64,000 nt of DNA. Origin: Carposina sasakii (Eukaryota; Arthropoda; Insecta; Lepidoptera; Carposinidae). The notes under the pieces are model-generated. The model was not told the origin of the DNA and searched no databases. It saw nothing but the letters and a program-made list of their open reading frames with translations. Made by a program: the position numbers and the translations under genes. Where the stretch lies: NCBI GenBank assembly GCA_014607495.2, contig CP053150.1, positions 10,560,495 through 10,624,494 on the forward strand. The letters are read 5' to 3'. This document shows, one piece after another, positions 23,426 through 34,600 of this stretch. Every line of letters begins with the position of its first letter. Positions within the stretch are counted from its first letter, which is position 1.

Positions 23426-24214
23426 CTCAAGAAACGCACATCCACCACCACCAACTTCGCCGAGCACGTCACTGGAAAACGAGCACTATACTCCCCCAAC
23501 GACCACAAGAAGCTCAAGCGAAACTGGATCGCCGTCCCCGTCGCCGCGAATTTTGTCTGTGCGATTATGGACGAAGTTATCAAGACGAATAACTACCGGG
23601 AATATATCCTGAAGGACGGCACGACCGACATATGTCGAGCATGTCACCGTCCCGACGAGTCACTCAGACATATTATCTCCGGTTGTTCTCATCTTGTTAA
23701 CGGCGAGTACTTGCACAGACACAATCAAGTAGCCAGGATTATCCACCAGCAACTTGCCCTGAAATACAACCTTGTACTCTCGGAAGTACCATACTATAGA
23801 TATTCACCACAACCAGTTCTCGAAAATGGTCATGCAACGCTCTACTGGGACCGATCTATCATCACTGACAGGACTATTATAGCCAATAAGCCTGACATTG
23901 TTTTGATAGATTGGGCAGCGCGCCGGGCAATCCTCGTTGATGTCACCACTCCGCATGACGAGAACCTCGTAACAGCCGAAAAAACTAAACAAACAAAATA
24001 TTTGGACCTGGCTCACGAGGTTACCGCCATGTGGGATGTGGACTCTACAATTATTGTCCCGATAGTTGTTACAGTCAACGGTTTAATAGCGAAAAGCCTC
24101 GACCAACACCTCAAGAGACTCTCGCTGGGCAGCTGGGTCAGGAATCAGATACAGAAGGCGGTACTCCTCGACACGGCACGCATCGTGAGGAGGTTCCTCT
24201 CTCTGGGACCCTGA
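23426..24214 (+). pseudogene. 3' part of an R4/Dong-type LINE (zinc knuckle plus restriction-like endonuclease)
   Basis: The 262-codon open frame is the C-terminal portion of a LINE with a restriction-like endonuclease rather than an APE endonuclease. A zinc knuckle Cys70-x2-Cys73-x8-His82-x4-Cys87 (CRACHRPDESLRHIISGC) is followed by the nuclease core, KPD at 155-157 and the VDVTTP block with Asp172. The reverse transcriptase is missing, so the copy is 5'-truncated. An in-frame stop at 23423 precedes the frame. The TAA-repeat borders and this domain order fit the R4/Dong clade better than R2, which targets 28S rDNA. It cannot be autonomous. Confidence 0.85.
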
Positions 24215-24371
24215 CCGCCGGTAGCATGGAACTTACTCCCGCTGCAGGTGTAACGCTGTTTTTTTATATTTTTAAATGTTTATTTTATACTTTTATATAT
24301 TGTAATAAATTCATATTTAAAAATGTATAAAAATAAGAAAAAAAATTTAATAAAGGAAATAATAATAATAA
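24215..24371 (+). mobile_element. 3' UTR of the R4/Dong-type LINE ending in (AAT)n
   Basis: T-rich sequence, then an A-rich segment, ends in an AATAATAATAATAA run. The run also forms the left border of the next GC-rich element, so two TAA-bounded elements abut at this microsatellite. Confidence 0.55.
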
Positions 24372-24899
24372 CGGACCTGAAGTGCTCCCCGGGGAAGACC
24401 CTGTTCCTCATTTCCGGCGCCAGAGTGAGGTCTGACGAGGAACAGTTCCCCCACCTCTGCCTTACCTTCGCCGGCCGGGCAGAGTGGAGTCGCGAGAGCT
24501 ATGACAGCTCGAGGGTGGACGTGCCCGTCCGTAAGTGGCGAGTTGGCCTCGGTTTAAAGTCCAGGGGCACCCCTCCACCCTTGCCGCTCACCAAATGTTA
24601 CCTCCTTTGTCGCTCCGTGCGTGCGGCCGTTTCAAGGGGCCCATGAAATGAGTTGGCGAGTCACCGCCTGCCATCTAACAATTATGAGACTTGGTTGTAA
24701 TTGCAGGCATCCGTTAGTCTCCTTCAATAGCCCGATTTTCCAACTCCACCCAAAATTCAACCCCATAGCCCATGACCTTGTTTCCCATCGCATGACAGAT
24801 CTGCACTCCAATAGTCTTGCACATGGCGGGGACCATCGCCGGGTGTATCATATTGTGCGGTCGGCGATGGTATTCGTCATGTGTATCCCACACCATATT
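24372..24899 (+). mobile_element. Left part of a second TAA-bounded element (element X)
   Basis: A GC-rich, non-coding segment starts CGGACCTGAAGTGCTCCCCG right after the (AAT)n run and continues through CCGTGCGTGCGGCCGTTTCA and CAACTCCACCCAAAATTCAA blocks. It looks like the 3' untranslated portion of a non-LTR element, but I cannot assign the family. At 24899 it is interrupted by the RTE LINE and resumes at 28077. The interrupted part is the first of two tandem 3'-terminal units (the second is 28191-28376). Confidence 0.55.
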
Positions 24900-27800
24900 C
24901 ATCATCATCATTTACAGCCCTGAGAAGTCCACTGTTGGACATAGGCCTCCCCCAACAACCTCCATTCCGACCGGTCGGAAGCAGCCTGCATCCAACCGAC
25001 GCCCGCAACCTTGGCCAGGTCATCCGTCCACCTCGCGGGTGGCCTTCCCACGCTGCGCTTGCCGATACGTGGTATCCACTCTAGAACTTTCCGACTCCAT
25101 CGGCCATCAGTTCTTCGAGCTATGTGCCCTGCCCATTGCCACTTCAGCTTGCTGGCCCGTTCAGCTATGTCGGTGATCTTTGTACGTCTGCGGATCTCCT
25201 CATTTCTGATTCGATCACGCAGAGAGATCCCAAGCATAGCTCTCTCCATCGCTCGCTGTGCGATCCTGAGCTTTTTTATGAGGCACATAGTTAGAGACCA
25301 CGTCTCGGCACCGTAGGTCATCACCGGCAGCACGCACTGGTTGAACACCTTCGTCTTTAAGGACTGGGGTATCTTGGACACAAATAAGCTTCGTAGTTTC
25401 CAGAACGCTGCCCAGCCGAGTTGGATTCGCCGAGTTACCTCCTTCTCAAAGTTGGACTTACCTAGTTTGACCGTCTGTCCCAGGTAAACATACTCGTCAA
25501 CAACTTCAAGCATCGAGCTCCCAACCAGTACAGGAGTGAGCGGCACATGGACGTTCGACATGATCTTCGTCTTGTCCATGTTCATCTTCAGGCCCACCTG
25601 TTGGGAGACTCGATTGAGGCCATCGAGCATTGTGCTTAGATCCTTCAGCGATTCTGCCATGACCACGATGTCGTCTGCGAACCGAAGGTGAGTGATGTAT
25701 TCGCCATTGATATTGATGCCGAGTCCTTTCCATTCGAGAAGCTTAAAGGCGTCTTCCACTGCATTGGTGAAGAGCTTCGGAGAAATAACATCTCCTTGTC
25801 TCACTCCCCTCTGCAAAGAAATCGGCTCAGTGCTCCGCTCCTGTACTCGTACCGACATGGTGGCATTGCTGTATAAACACTTCAGCACTTCGATATATCG
25901 ATGGTCAATATGGCACCGCTGGAGAGACCGCAACACTGCCCATGTCTCGATCGAATCAAAGGCCTTCTCATAGTCCACGAACGCTAGGCATAGTGGCCGA
26001 TTATACTCTTCCGTTTTTTGTATAATCTGCCGTAGCGTGTGGATATGATCTATGGTACTAAACCCTTTTCGGAAACCGGCTTGTTCGGGAGGCTGGAAGT
26101 CATCAAACCTGCGAGCAAGACGATTCGTGATTACCCTTGAAAACAACTTGTAGACATGGCTCAGAAGCGAGATGGGTCTATAGTTCTTCAGCAAGGCTTT
26201 ATCGCCTTTTTTAAAGAACAGCACCACCACACTTCTGTTCCATGCTTCCGGCGTTACCCCTTCGAGCAGGACGGAATTGAAGAGCCTTTGGAGGACCTTC
26301 AGTACCGGAGTTCCACCCGCTCTTAGAAGCTCTGTTGTAATTCCATCGTCGCCCGGCGCTTTGTTGTTTTTGAGTTGTTTAAGGGCAGTCCTAATCTCGT
26401 ACAGGCTGATATCCGGGATGTCTTCAGTATAGTGTCGGGTGAGCTTGGCTCTTGGGTCTTTGCCTAATCTAACAGGTTTAGCGACCGAGGTATATAGCTG
26501 TCCATAGAACCTCTCAATCTCCCTTAGCACCTCTGGTATGGTAGACGCTACACTGCCGTCCTCTGTCTTCAGCTTCGTCAACTGGCTCTGCCCAATAGAT
26601 AATTCTCTCGCTAACACTTTGGAGCCTTGGTTTCGCTCTATTGTCTCCTTAATGCAGCGAGTATTAAAGCTGCGGATGTCGTGTCGTAGAGACTTGGAGA
26701 TACGTCTATTGAGCTGCCGATATGCTTCAGCGTCATCAGAGGACTGCAGAGACACTGCGCGCCTTTCCGCCATGAGGTTGAGGGTATGACCAGTCAGTTT
26801 CTGGGGTCTATTTCTACGGTTAGGTCTAAAGAATTTAGACCCCACCGTGTGGACAGTTTCTACCAGCCTGTTATTTATATCGTCCACTGACATGCAATCC
26901 TCTAGGCAAGCAAAGCGGTTTGTCAGCTCGAGTTGAAAGCTCTCGGGGTTTTGAATGTGCACGGATGAGGGTCGGAGTGTAGACTTCACTAGTCGTGATC
27001 TCTCCCGTTTGACATTAATATTCAATGTGCCTCGAACCATTCGGTGATCGCTACCGGTTTTCACCCTGTTGATCACTGAGACATCATTGAATATCCGTCT
27101 ATCGGTGGTCAATATGAAGTCTATCTCGTTCCTCGTGTGCTTGTTGGGATGGAGCCAGGTCCATTTCCTATGAGGCGGCTTCTTGAAGAAGGAGTTCATC
27201 ATAAAGAGTCCCTCCATCTCTAGAAAATCGGCCAGCCTCTGGCCCCTGGGATTCCTGTCGCCGGATCCAAATTGTCCCACTTTCAACTCATTCTCACCCC
27301 GCTTGCCCAGTTTCGCATTGAAGTCCCCCATAACAACACAGAAATGAGTTTTAGAGGTATGTATGGCTGTACTTATGTCCTCATACATAACCTCCACCTC
27401 GTCATCTGGATGTGTCGAGGTCGGCGCGTATACCTGGATGACCTTCAACGAGTACCTTTTTGATACTCTGAGTATCAGGTATGCTACCCTGCTCGATACA
27501 CTCGTGATGGATTCGATGTTGTTTACGAGGGACTTGTGGACGATAAACCCAACACCACCCTGGGACTTATGATCACCTTCCCGGTGGTAGAGTAAGTTGC
27601 CAGATTTCAGGGTTATCGTATCCTCTCCCTGTCTTCGGACCTCAGATAACCCTACAATATCCCACCGCAACTTACTCATTTCCTCTTCCAGCTCATCGAG
27701 CTTTGTGTCCTCCTTCAGCGTGCGCGCATTGTACATCACCAGCGATAACCCACGCCTATGGTCCATTTTCGAAGCATTAGTCGTCGTACAGTTGGAACCC

Positions 27801-28065
27801 GCCCGGGGATTCTTAGCACCCCTGGCTCCGGCACTTGACCGGCGCCTGTCGGACACGCCAGTGTCGCCTCCGGAGCCGCCGGGCACTTGGGGCCTTCCTA
27901 GATTACTACTCATGGGGGGGGGTTTGGACCGTAACCCGCCACGCTGGTCCAATGCGTGTTGGCGGGTCGCCAGAGCCTCGTTCGTTGTTCTGCAGGGTGC
28001 ACCGCGAGCAGGTGAGGATGGCTTGGGTCAAGTTAGAGGTTATATGGGACCCCATACACCCCATA
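24900..28065 (-). mobile_element. Near-complete RTE-clade LINE with exact target duplication
   Basis: The element is flanked by the identical 11-mer CACACCATATT (24889-24899 and 28066-28076), which is the target-site duplication. The empty site is independently represented by the tandem copy at 28191-28376, where this sequence is uninterrupted. Its 3' end (left side) has the (ATG)n tail ATGATGATG typical of RTE elements. A single ORF fills almost all of the 3.17 kb, and about 110 bases of GC-rich leader precede it. Intact ORF and exact duplications indicate a recent insertion. Confidence 0.92.
24908..27952 (-). CDS. RTE LINE endonuclease-reverse transcriptase, intact ORF
   Basis: The 1014-residue protein encodes both enzymes for target-primed retrotransposition. 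After a basic, low-complexity N-terminus of about 65 residues comes an apurinic-type endonuclease. Its motifs are MYNARTL (metal-binding Asn), LSEVRR (Glu), VVMGDFNAKLG (Asp/Asn) and TGSDHRMVRG (catalytic SDH). The central reverse transcriptase has NYRPISLLSHVYKLFSRVI, CLAFVDYEKAFDSI, the LQRGVRQGDVISPKLF block and the active site LRFADDIVVMAE. The C-terminus ends in VGRPPARWTDDL and EAYVQQWTSQG. This order and the single ORF are typical of the RTE clade; host annotations often label such proteins craniofacial development protein 2-like. No stop or frameshift is visible, so it may be competent. Expression is unknown. Confidence 0.95.
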   Translation of the reverse strand: MDQRGGLRSKPPPMSSNLGRPQVPGGSGGDTGVSDRRRSSAGARGAKNPRAGSNCTTTNASKMDHRRGLSLVMYNARTLKEDTKLDELEEEMSKLRWDIVGLSEVRRQGEDTITLKSGNLLYHREGDHKSQGGVGFIVHKSLVNNIESITSVSSRVAYLILRVSKRYSLKVIQVYAPTSTHPDDEVEVMYEDISTAIHTSKTHFCVVMGDFNAKLGKRGENELKVGQFGSGDRNPRGQRLADFLEMEGLFMMNSFFKKPPHRKWTWLHPNKHTRNEIDFILTTDRRIFNDVSVINRVKTGSDHRMVRGTLNINVKRERSRLVKSTLRPSSVHIQNPESFQLELTNRFACLEDCMSVDDINNRLVETVHTVGSKFFRPNRRNRPQKLTGHTLNLMAERRAVSLQSSDDAEAYRQLNRRISKSLRHDIRSFNTRCIKETIERNQGSKVLARELSIGQSQLTKLKTEDGSVASTIPEVLREIERFYGQLYTSVAKPVRLGKDPRAKLTRHYTEDIPDISLYEIRTALKQLKNNKAPGDDGITTELLRAGGTPVLKVLQRLFNSVLLEGVTPEAWNRSVVVLFFKKGDKALLKNYRPISLLSHVYKLFSRVITNRLARRFDDFQPPEQAGFRKGFSTIDHIHTLRQIIQKTEEYNRPLCLAFVDYEKAFDSIETWAVLRSLQRCHIDHRYIEVLKCLYSNATMSVRVQERSTEPISLQRGVRQGDVISPKLFTNAVEDAFKLLEWKGLGININGEYITHLRFADDIVVMAESLKDLSTMLDGLNRVSQQVGLKMNMDKTKIMSNVHVPLTPVLVGSSMLEVVDEYVYLGQTVKLGKSNFEKEVTRRIQLGWAAFWKLRSLFVSKIPQSLKTKVFNQCVLPVMTYGAETWSLTMCLIKKLRIAQRAMERAMLGISLRDRIRNEEIRRRTKITDIAERASKLKWQWAGHIARRTDGRWSRKVLEWIPRIGKRSVGRPPARWTDDLAKVAGVGWMQAASDRSEWRLLGEAYVQQWTSQGCK

Positions 28066-28076
28066 CACACCATATT

Positions 28077-28376
28077 AAAGTTCTCTTAAAAGGGCCTCTA
28101 CATCTTGGCTACGGCCCGATGCACGCATCTCAAAGGACCGGGACGCTGTAGTCCCGAGAATTTAAACAGAGATACAATAATAATAATAATGGCGGGGACC
28201 ATCGCCGGGTGTATCATATTGTGCGGTCGGCCATGGTACCCGCCATGTGTATCCCACACCATATTAAAGTGCTGTAAAAGGGCCTCTACATCTTGGCCAC
28301 AGCCCGATGCACGCCTCTCAAAGGACCGGGACTCTGTAGTCCCGAGAATTTAAACAGAGGTACAATAATAATAATA
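28077..28376 (+). repeat. Duplicated 3' tail of element X
   Basis: Two units of about 188 bases lie in tandem. Unit A is 24825-24899 continued at 28077-28190 (split by the RTE LINE), and unit B is 28191-28376. Both carry GGCGGGGACCATCGCCGGGT, GGGCCTCTACATCTTGGC and GTAGTCCCGAGAATTTAAAC, and each ends in a short (ATA)n run. Tail duplication bounded by the target microsatellite suggests either slippage during target-primed reverse transcription or two successive insertions at the same TAA repeat. Confidence 0.8.
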
Positions 28377-29430
28377 AAGTTTATTTGCTAGATTTTGGGT
28401 GTAAAATAAGATGTTTACATAAAATTATTCGTCACAATAATCTATATCAATTTAATTCATTTAATAATAGTCAGTTACACATTATCATAGAGAGTCATGA
28501 ATCATCCGAATGTCACATTTAGTTCGTTAATGGAGTAAAAACATTTCGCAAGTAGCCAGTCATGTAAACTTTTTTTTAAAGGTCTTCCAGACAGTGATCG
28601 TACATCATCTGGTAGGGCGTTATATATTCTAGAAGCCATATTGTAAACATTTTTTTAGCTACAGTTAATTTACATGGCGGTATTTCTATTTTTTCTATTT
28701 TTTCCCGGTCTAGGGCGAAGCCTATTTGAAGTAGGTTCTTTTTCTTTAAATTACTCTGGGTGTTCTTTGACAAAAACAGAGACCTGTTTTATTTATAGCC
28801 CTGTTATTGTGAGCAGGTTACATTTTATGAAAAGAGGTCTACATGAGCCGATCCACATAAAGCTCTTATACACCGTTTTTGTACCCTAAACACAGAATTT
28901 TTTTCATTACAGTTTCCCCATACCATAAGGCCATACTGCAGAATTGATCCTACATTTGCATGGTATGCAGATAAAGCACATTCAATAGAGGCTATTTCTC
29001 TTAAACGCCGTAGAGCATATAGGAATCTATTAAGTCTCTCACATAGATGAAAACTGCGACTGGAAATATCATGTAGAATATGTGCTACATGATATTTCCA
29101 GTCGCAGTTTTCATCTATTATGATTCCTAAAAACTTTGTAAATTGTACATTTTGTATTAGTTTTCTGTCATACTCGTACGAGTATGTTACATTTAATTTC
29201 AGTCTGTTTGTTCGGTGAGTCCCAAATTCTATAGATTTTGTTTTTTCAATGTTCAACATTAAGATTGTTTTTGTTCATCCAATTCAATTACTTTTCTCGC
29301 GGTCCTATTTATTTTTAATTCTATTTCGTCTTTATTTATTTTTAAATATTTGTCATTTCCTTTAATAAGGATAGTGGTATCATCTGTAAATAATACTGTT
29401 TTGTGCTTAGTTATATAGTTAACTAAAACT
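28377..29430 (-). pseudogene. Frameshifted, 5'-truncated CR1/jockey-like LINE fragment
   Basis: On the minus strand the fragment starts within the RT active-site region (VLFTDDTTILIKG, a variant of the YADD box, near 29375-29410). It then shifts frame once near 29255-29275 and continues as the 144-codon frame MLNIEKTKSIEFG ... KFLGIIIDENCDWKYHV ... YALRRLREIASIECALSAYH ... ILQYGLMVWGN. The 3' UTR runs leftward to a (TTA)n tail at about 28362-28378. The loop between IDENCDWKYHV and YALRRL is longer than usual because it contains the 33-bp inverted duplication at 29044-29117. It is non-functional. Confidence 0.8.
29044..29117. repeat. Perfect 33-bp inverted repeat (hairpin) in the LINE ORF
   Basis: TAGATGAAAACTGCGACTGG and the following 13 bases (29044-29076) are repeated as an exact reverse complement at 29085-29117, with an 8-base spacer. 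The right arm encodes the normal DENCDWKYHV stretch. The left arm is therefore the extra, inverted copy, and it keeps the reading frame open. Confidence 0.9.
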
Positions 29431-29439
29431 GTTAAATAT

Positions 29440-31330
29440 TAAATGCAATCAAACACAATCATCTTTTAACTGGCAAATTGCCATCTATAATATCAAAATC
29501 GATATAAAAATGTAGCCATCATTTAACTTTTCGATTAATCGTCCGGTTAATCTGTAATAATCTGTGCCGGCAGTGAGGTTAATTTGACGCACCTATCTTT
29601 TCAAATCGCTCTCAATATTTCTTGTCAAAATATACTTGTACTAAAACCAGTTTGCCTGTCGAAGGGCTCGGCAATGATCTAGTGCATTATTTATTACGGC
29701 AACGATTTCTATCGACGCAAAGATTTCACCACTTTCATCTCGTACCTTCACATGTCCATGCACTGGTGCACATTCTGCAGCAGTAGCTGATTCTAACCTG
29801 ATCTTGTATTAAACTGTGCCCTAATTAGGACCCATATGTAACTTGAGTCAGGTGAGATTTATTACAGGATTTTCTAAATAGTCTGTGGAGTTGAAGCTGA
29901 GTTGAAGTGATTGCTTCGATCATAACCAACTACTACCACTCTAAACTAGGAGAGATCGGACCTTTTCCTGCCGGTCTATTTGTTGGCTCTCCACAGTAAA
30001 ACGGCTGAATGGATCTGGATTTGTAATCTAAAGTATCTTAAATGTAAAGCCTTAAATTTCTAGGAAAAATGCTCTTTGAAACCTCATATGGCACGTTAAG
30101 AATCAACAGCAAACTCATCATCATCTTACTGCCTTTATCTCATTATTTATGGTGTCGGCGTAATATGGTTTCTTTCGAAACTCACATTGCCCAAGATTAA
30201 CTTATACATAGGACATTCAGTCCTGAACTAAATATATCTTGTTTCATCATAATAGCATCAAACTCTACTTTAAACTTTCACTATCATACTTCTTTCCTGG
30301 CGGGTGCTCAAGGAAGCTTTAGATTTCATTGTCTGTACATTGTGTTGTCGCGCGGCCGATTTCACTATCAGTGTACGTACGTAGCTTTACCTACATCGAA
30401 ATTTTTATTATTAGGTACAGGTAGGTAACCCAACAATTTGAAATTGTTGTAAATAAAGTTTTCACATCTACATTTTTCCAAAGAAAAATATGGGTGTGAT
30501 AACTTTTATTTTTAAAGTAGCTTAACCCAAGGTTAAATACTATAATATTATTGTGCTTATTATTGTACCTATAAGGTACCTATGCCTGTTTTATTACAGC
30601 TTATTAAATATCAGTAAAAAATGTTTTTACTGGTTGATCCCATCCATAACATTAATTTTAAAGGGAAGGGTTAGTACAATTTTCTTACGCCTTAAAATGT
30701 TTTAAATACTGCCGTCACATAAATTCCTGGCTGATGATGCGCCATTATAATTTTTAATCTATGGTAATCTATAGGTATATCTTCATGTGTGGCGTGGGTA
30801 AGACTAGGCTTTTCTGTGTATATTACGTACGAGGCACTAATTAATTAGAAAGTAACATAGTGTAGTTTGCGATAACATCTGATGGAAGGGCATCTAATTT
30901 AGATCTTGTAGATAGCCGAGATATTAGATAAACAAACTTTTCTATGTTATTGAAGGAACTTTTTATGACATGTAGATAAGAACGGTACTATAATTTTTTT
31001 TAGTTTAAATGAGAGTTTTATTTAAAATCTTTTTGTTTTTGTTTCAGAACTTCAAAAAATAAAAGACACTCAACTTTATGAAACCGAGATAAATTTTATT
31101 TGTAAGTATAAATATTAATTAAAGGTATTAAACATACTGTTGCTGTTTATCAATACACCTTTAACGAAGGGAGGTATACACTTATACGAGTTGATATTTC
31201 AGTATTTACCTAGTGACCACTTACTACATAGTTACTACGTAAGTAGGTCCTACATTCTTTTACGCAGTACTTAATTGTATTAAGCAGGAATATTTCTTTC
31301 AAGAATGCAAAGGCATTAGCATGACCTTAA
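29440..31330. other. Gene-free AT-rich stretch
   Basis: No exon, RNA gene or recognised element was found. Confidence 0.4.
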
Positions 31331-31333
31331 AAT

Positions 31334-31475
31334 AAATGAAATTGTATTAGGCGTTACAATTAGAAGTTCACCTATGGGTGCGCCCACCACCGGCCCTACA
31401 CCCTAGCCCTCGGATCTGACTTTTGCGAAAACACTTGCACTAACTACAATCGTGAGAAACCAGACCCGAGCACCT
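31334..31475 (+). repeat. GTGCGCCCACCACCGG repeat, copy 3
   Basis: It begins AAATGAAATTGTATTAGGCG as in copy 1 and keeps CTATGGGTGCGCCCACCACC and CCAGACCCGAGCACCTATC, but carries several small deletions relative to copy 1. Downstream (about 31535-31655) a unit containing ACCCAACACATTA and TACATTACACTTACATG is present twice. A similar CTCTAAAACCCAACACATTA lies in copy 1 at about 5110. Confidence 0.6.
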
Positions 31476-31699
31476 ATCAAAAATTATATCACTTTCTTAT
31501 CATCCTTATAGAAATTAATAAATTAGTAAACTAATTATTATAAACAAAACCCAACACATTAATTACATTACACTTACATGTAAGTAAACAAATTATTATA
31601 AACCTCTAAAACCCAACACATTACTACAATACAATACATTACACTTACATGCTTTTATTAATTTCTATAATCCTGTGCCACGGTTGTTGGCGATAGTGT

Positions 31700-34600
31700 T
31701 ATAGCGGATATGTAACGTAGACTCGTTTAGAGACGGAAGCGTTATAGTCTATGCTCACTCGATCATTTCCCGCCGAAATACCAACTTTCTCTGAGAATAA
31801 TTACACATCTGCGATTGCCGGCGGTTACGCAACAATATATATAAAGTTTGTTTGGTGCCGCGCGGGGGCCATGTTCAGTGAAAGTGCAAGGACAATGCTA
31901 CCAGTTTCCCGCCATTGTTTTACCATAGAGTATTTACTTTTTTGTTACTCACCTTAAGAACCTTTTTTGTCTGTAAACTCTGAGGTACTTTACCTAATGA
32001 TGCTTTGTTGTAAAATTGTTTCATTTAAATAATTATGACGTTTGACTGTGAACATTTTCCGGAGAAACACACAACAATGCACTAATCTATTTCATCATAG
32101 AAACATGAACTAATCTATTATCTTCGGACTGCAGTGAAAGCAATGCCCTTGTGATCGCTGCCTCAGAAAGCGCATCCGAGTCATCGTCCTTAAATCGGCA
32201 TGGCATCGTGATTTCAACACAATGCGGGTTGCGCGTGCGCTGGTCGGTATTATCTCACGCTGTTGCGTAACCGAGGGATCGACGCCCTCGTCCTTGAGAC
32301 AATTTAAGAACTTTCTCTTCCGCTAAAAGCACATAGCCAGCCTACACCGTAAAGTAACCTGTAATGTATCACAAAATGATGGACGTTAACTGACAGTTAA
32401 GATTTCTTAAAACGATAAATCTTCCCGACATTTATAACTACCGACATTTTGTAGTAAAGTGTCGTTTTATAATGCTCCTTAAGTTTTATGATAGTTTTTA
32501 CTGATTCCGAGGACTTGAAACATTTCATTGAGTACCTCAATAGTTTCGGCTCTCACCATAGAAACTTTTGAGAAAGAACTACAAATTGAAACCCGTTACA
32601 TTTACGAGTATTGAGATATCGAATAAAATTTTGTATTATTTTTCTAGTGGCACGTAATAATTACTTTAATGACATAGTTCCTAGGGACTAAATTTTAAAA
32701 GCTCTTACTGTAACTAAAACGAGTGACGTAGATCAAAATCTGAGTGCTTTATATCACTGCAAGCACATAAATTGTAGTAAACTAACTAATTTCATACCGT
32801 CGATTATGATGATACTATGAATAGGAGAACTTAACAAGCAACAGTTATCTCTAAACTGGTTTAATAAATATTTATAGCACATTATATTGTATGTAGTACT
32901 ATGTTTCCTCCGCCACATTCATAGACTTGACGATACTAAGGTTCTATATTCACCCAATGTAAATGGCGATTGCTTGCGATACTTGACTCCGGGTTTCTTG
33001 TAAAAAGGTAGAGTTATTTTTTGGGTTGTTATTAATAATCTTATAACACAATAAATCTAATCTCTGAAAAGATCCGTCTAGCCTGAAATAAGAATCTAAA
33101 TTGTGTAGGCACATATTTTTTCCTCTACGACTTTGTGTACTCATATTTTGCATATTATATTAGAAAAACCTTCTTTGATAAAAGTAGGTATAATAACTAA
33201 ACCATATCTATATTAATAAAAATAGATCCATATTAACTTTTGTATCATAAAATATTTATGTTTTAAGTAACTGATAAACACCTGTTACATGGTTGAAAAT
33301 ATGATGCACGTATATAGTTATTATTAGTTATGTAGAATCAATGGACGCCGGTTTTATCCCGGCGACACGCATCGGATGGGAGCGAGTAGTGGGTCACCAG
33401 TGCATCTATCTGCTTTATTGACATAGATACATATCTTGTTTCCATGTTTGCGCTATTACTATTACCTAGTTAGCATATAATATGAAAAACTGTCTGAGTC
33501 GTTCATTATTGAAGTCACCAGTGTAGGTGGTGTTTGAGAATATTGGGTTTTGTCAAACATAAGTTATATATTATGTGACGAAAGTAGATACTCAAATAAA
33601 TATGTATAATAAAATTAACAAACTTTATTAATTCTGCTCTTAACCAAGTTCCCTAAATTGATCCCTTTTAGGTAGAGTTCAAAGTTTTAAAGGAAAAATT
33701 ACGACTGCAGACTTTAGCTAAATACTGTAGGTAAGCTTGTCTTATCTTGTCATGTCCTTTTATCCTATAAAGACAGGATGTTATGAGTAAATATTAAGTC
33801 GGAAGTATAATTCATCAAATATTCTGTATAATTATTATGACCAAAGCACGTGTCCAAAAATAATAAGCCATTACTCTATCTCAATCAGTCTGTAAAACCA
33901 GATAATTATACATGTAAGTTAACATCAGACTTAATTACAATTTAATCACGAAGAACGTGCCATCGATAACAAACGAAAGTTACTCGGAGATACTCTATGG
34001 TCAGTAACGTGATACTGGCGTACCGGTAACGAGTGTCGGCTATCACAAGTACCTCACTGTCACTAAGATCTTGTGATTTTCTCCTGGTAAGAAATGGGAC
34101 CATAGAACTAGTAAATAGAGTAAGTTGAATTAACTAAGTTGAATTACTATAAGCAAAGAGTAAGAAAAAGTTAAATAATGTAGGTTCCTTCATTGATTGT
34201 AAATGGTAAGAAATAAAATGAATCATCTGCACTTAAGCATATGTCCTAGATATCTAAATACTTTGGGATCTAAGTAAACTTGTACAATGTATAACTGCAT
34301 GCATATAATGCATACACTTAAGCACTATACTTAAGCGCAAAGACAGGTGCACTCTTATTGTATTAAAATATGTACATGAAATATATTAAGTAGTAGGTAC
34401 AAGCTCGTGACTGGGATCGAAACTACATCCCCGATCGGAAGGCGCATTTGGGAATATAATATTATACTCGCTCATAAGCCTATCAAAACAAACTCCCATT
34501 CTTCTACTGATATGGTAATGTGGAATTACTGACTTTTGTATGCTGTGGCCTTTCGTACTATCCATCAAATTCACGCATGCGCAGTCGCTGAATTGCATGG

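Noticed and set aside
24372..24899. Element X as a protein-coding gene because of its high GC and open frames
   Set aside because: Frames on both strands are short and featureless. TAA-run borders and the duplicated tail indicate a retroelement 3' region.
24621..28151. Plus-strand ORFs across the RTE LINE and its flank
   Set aside because: They overlap the RTE coding strand or non-coding element X sequence and resemble no protein.
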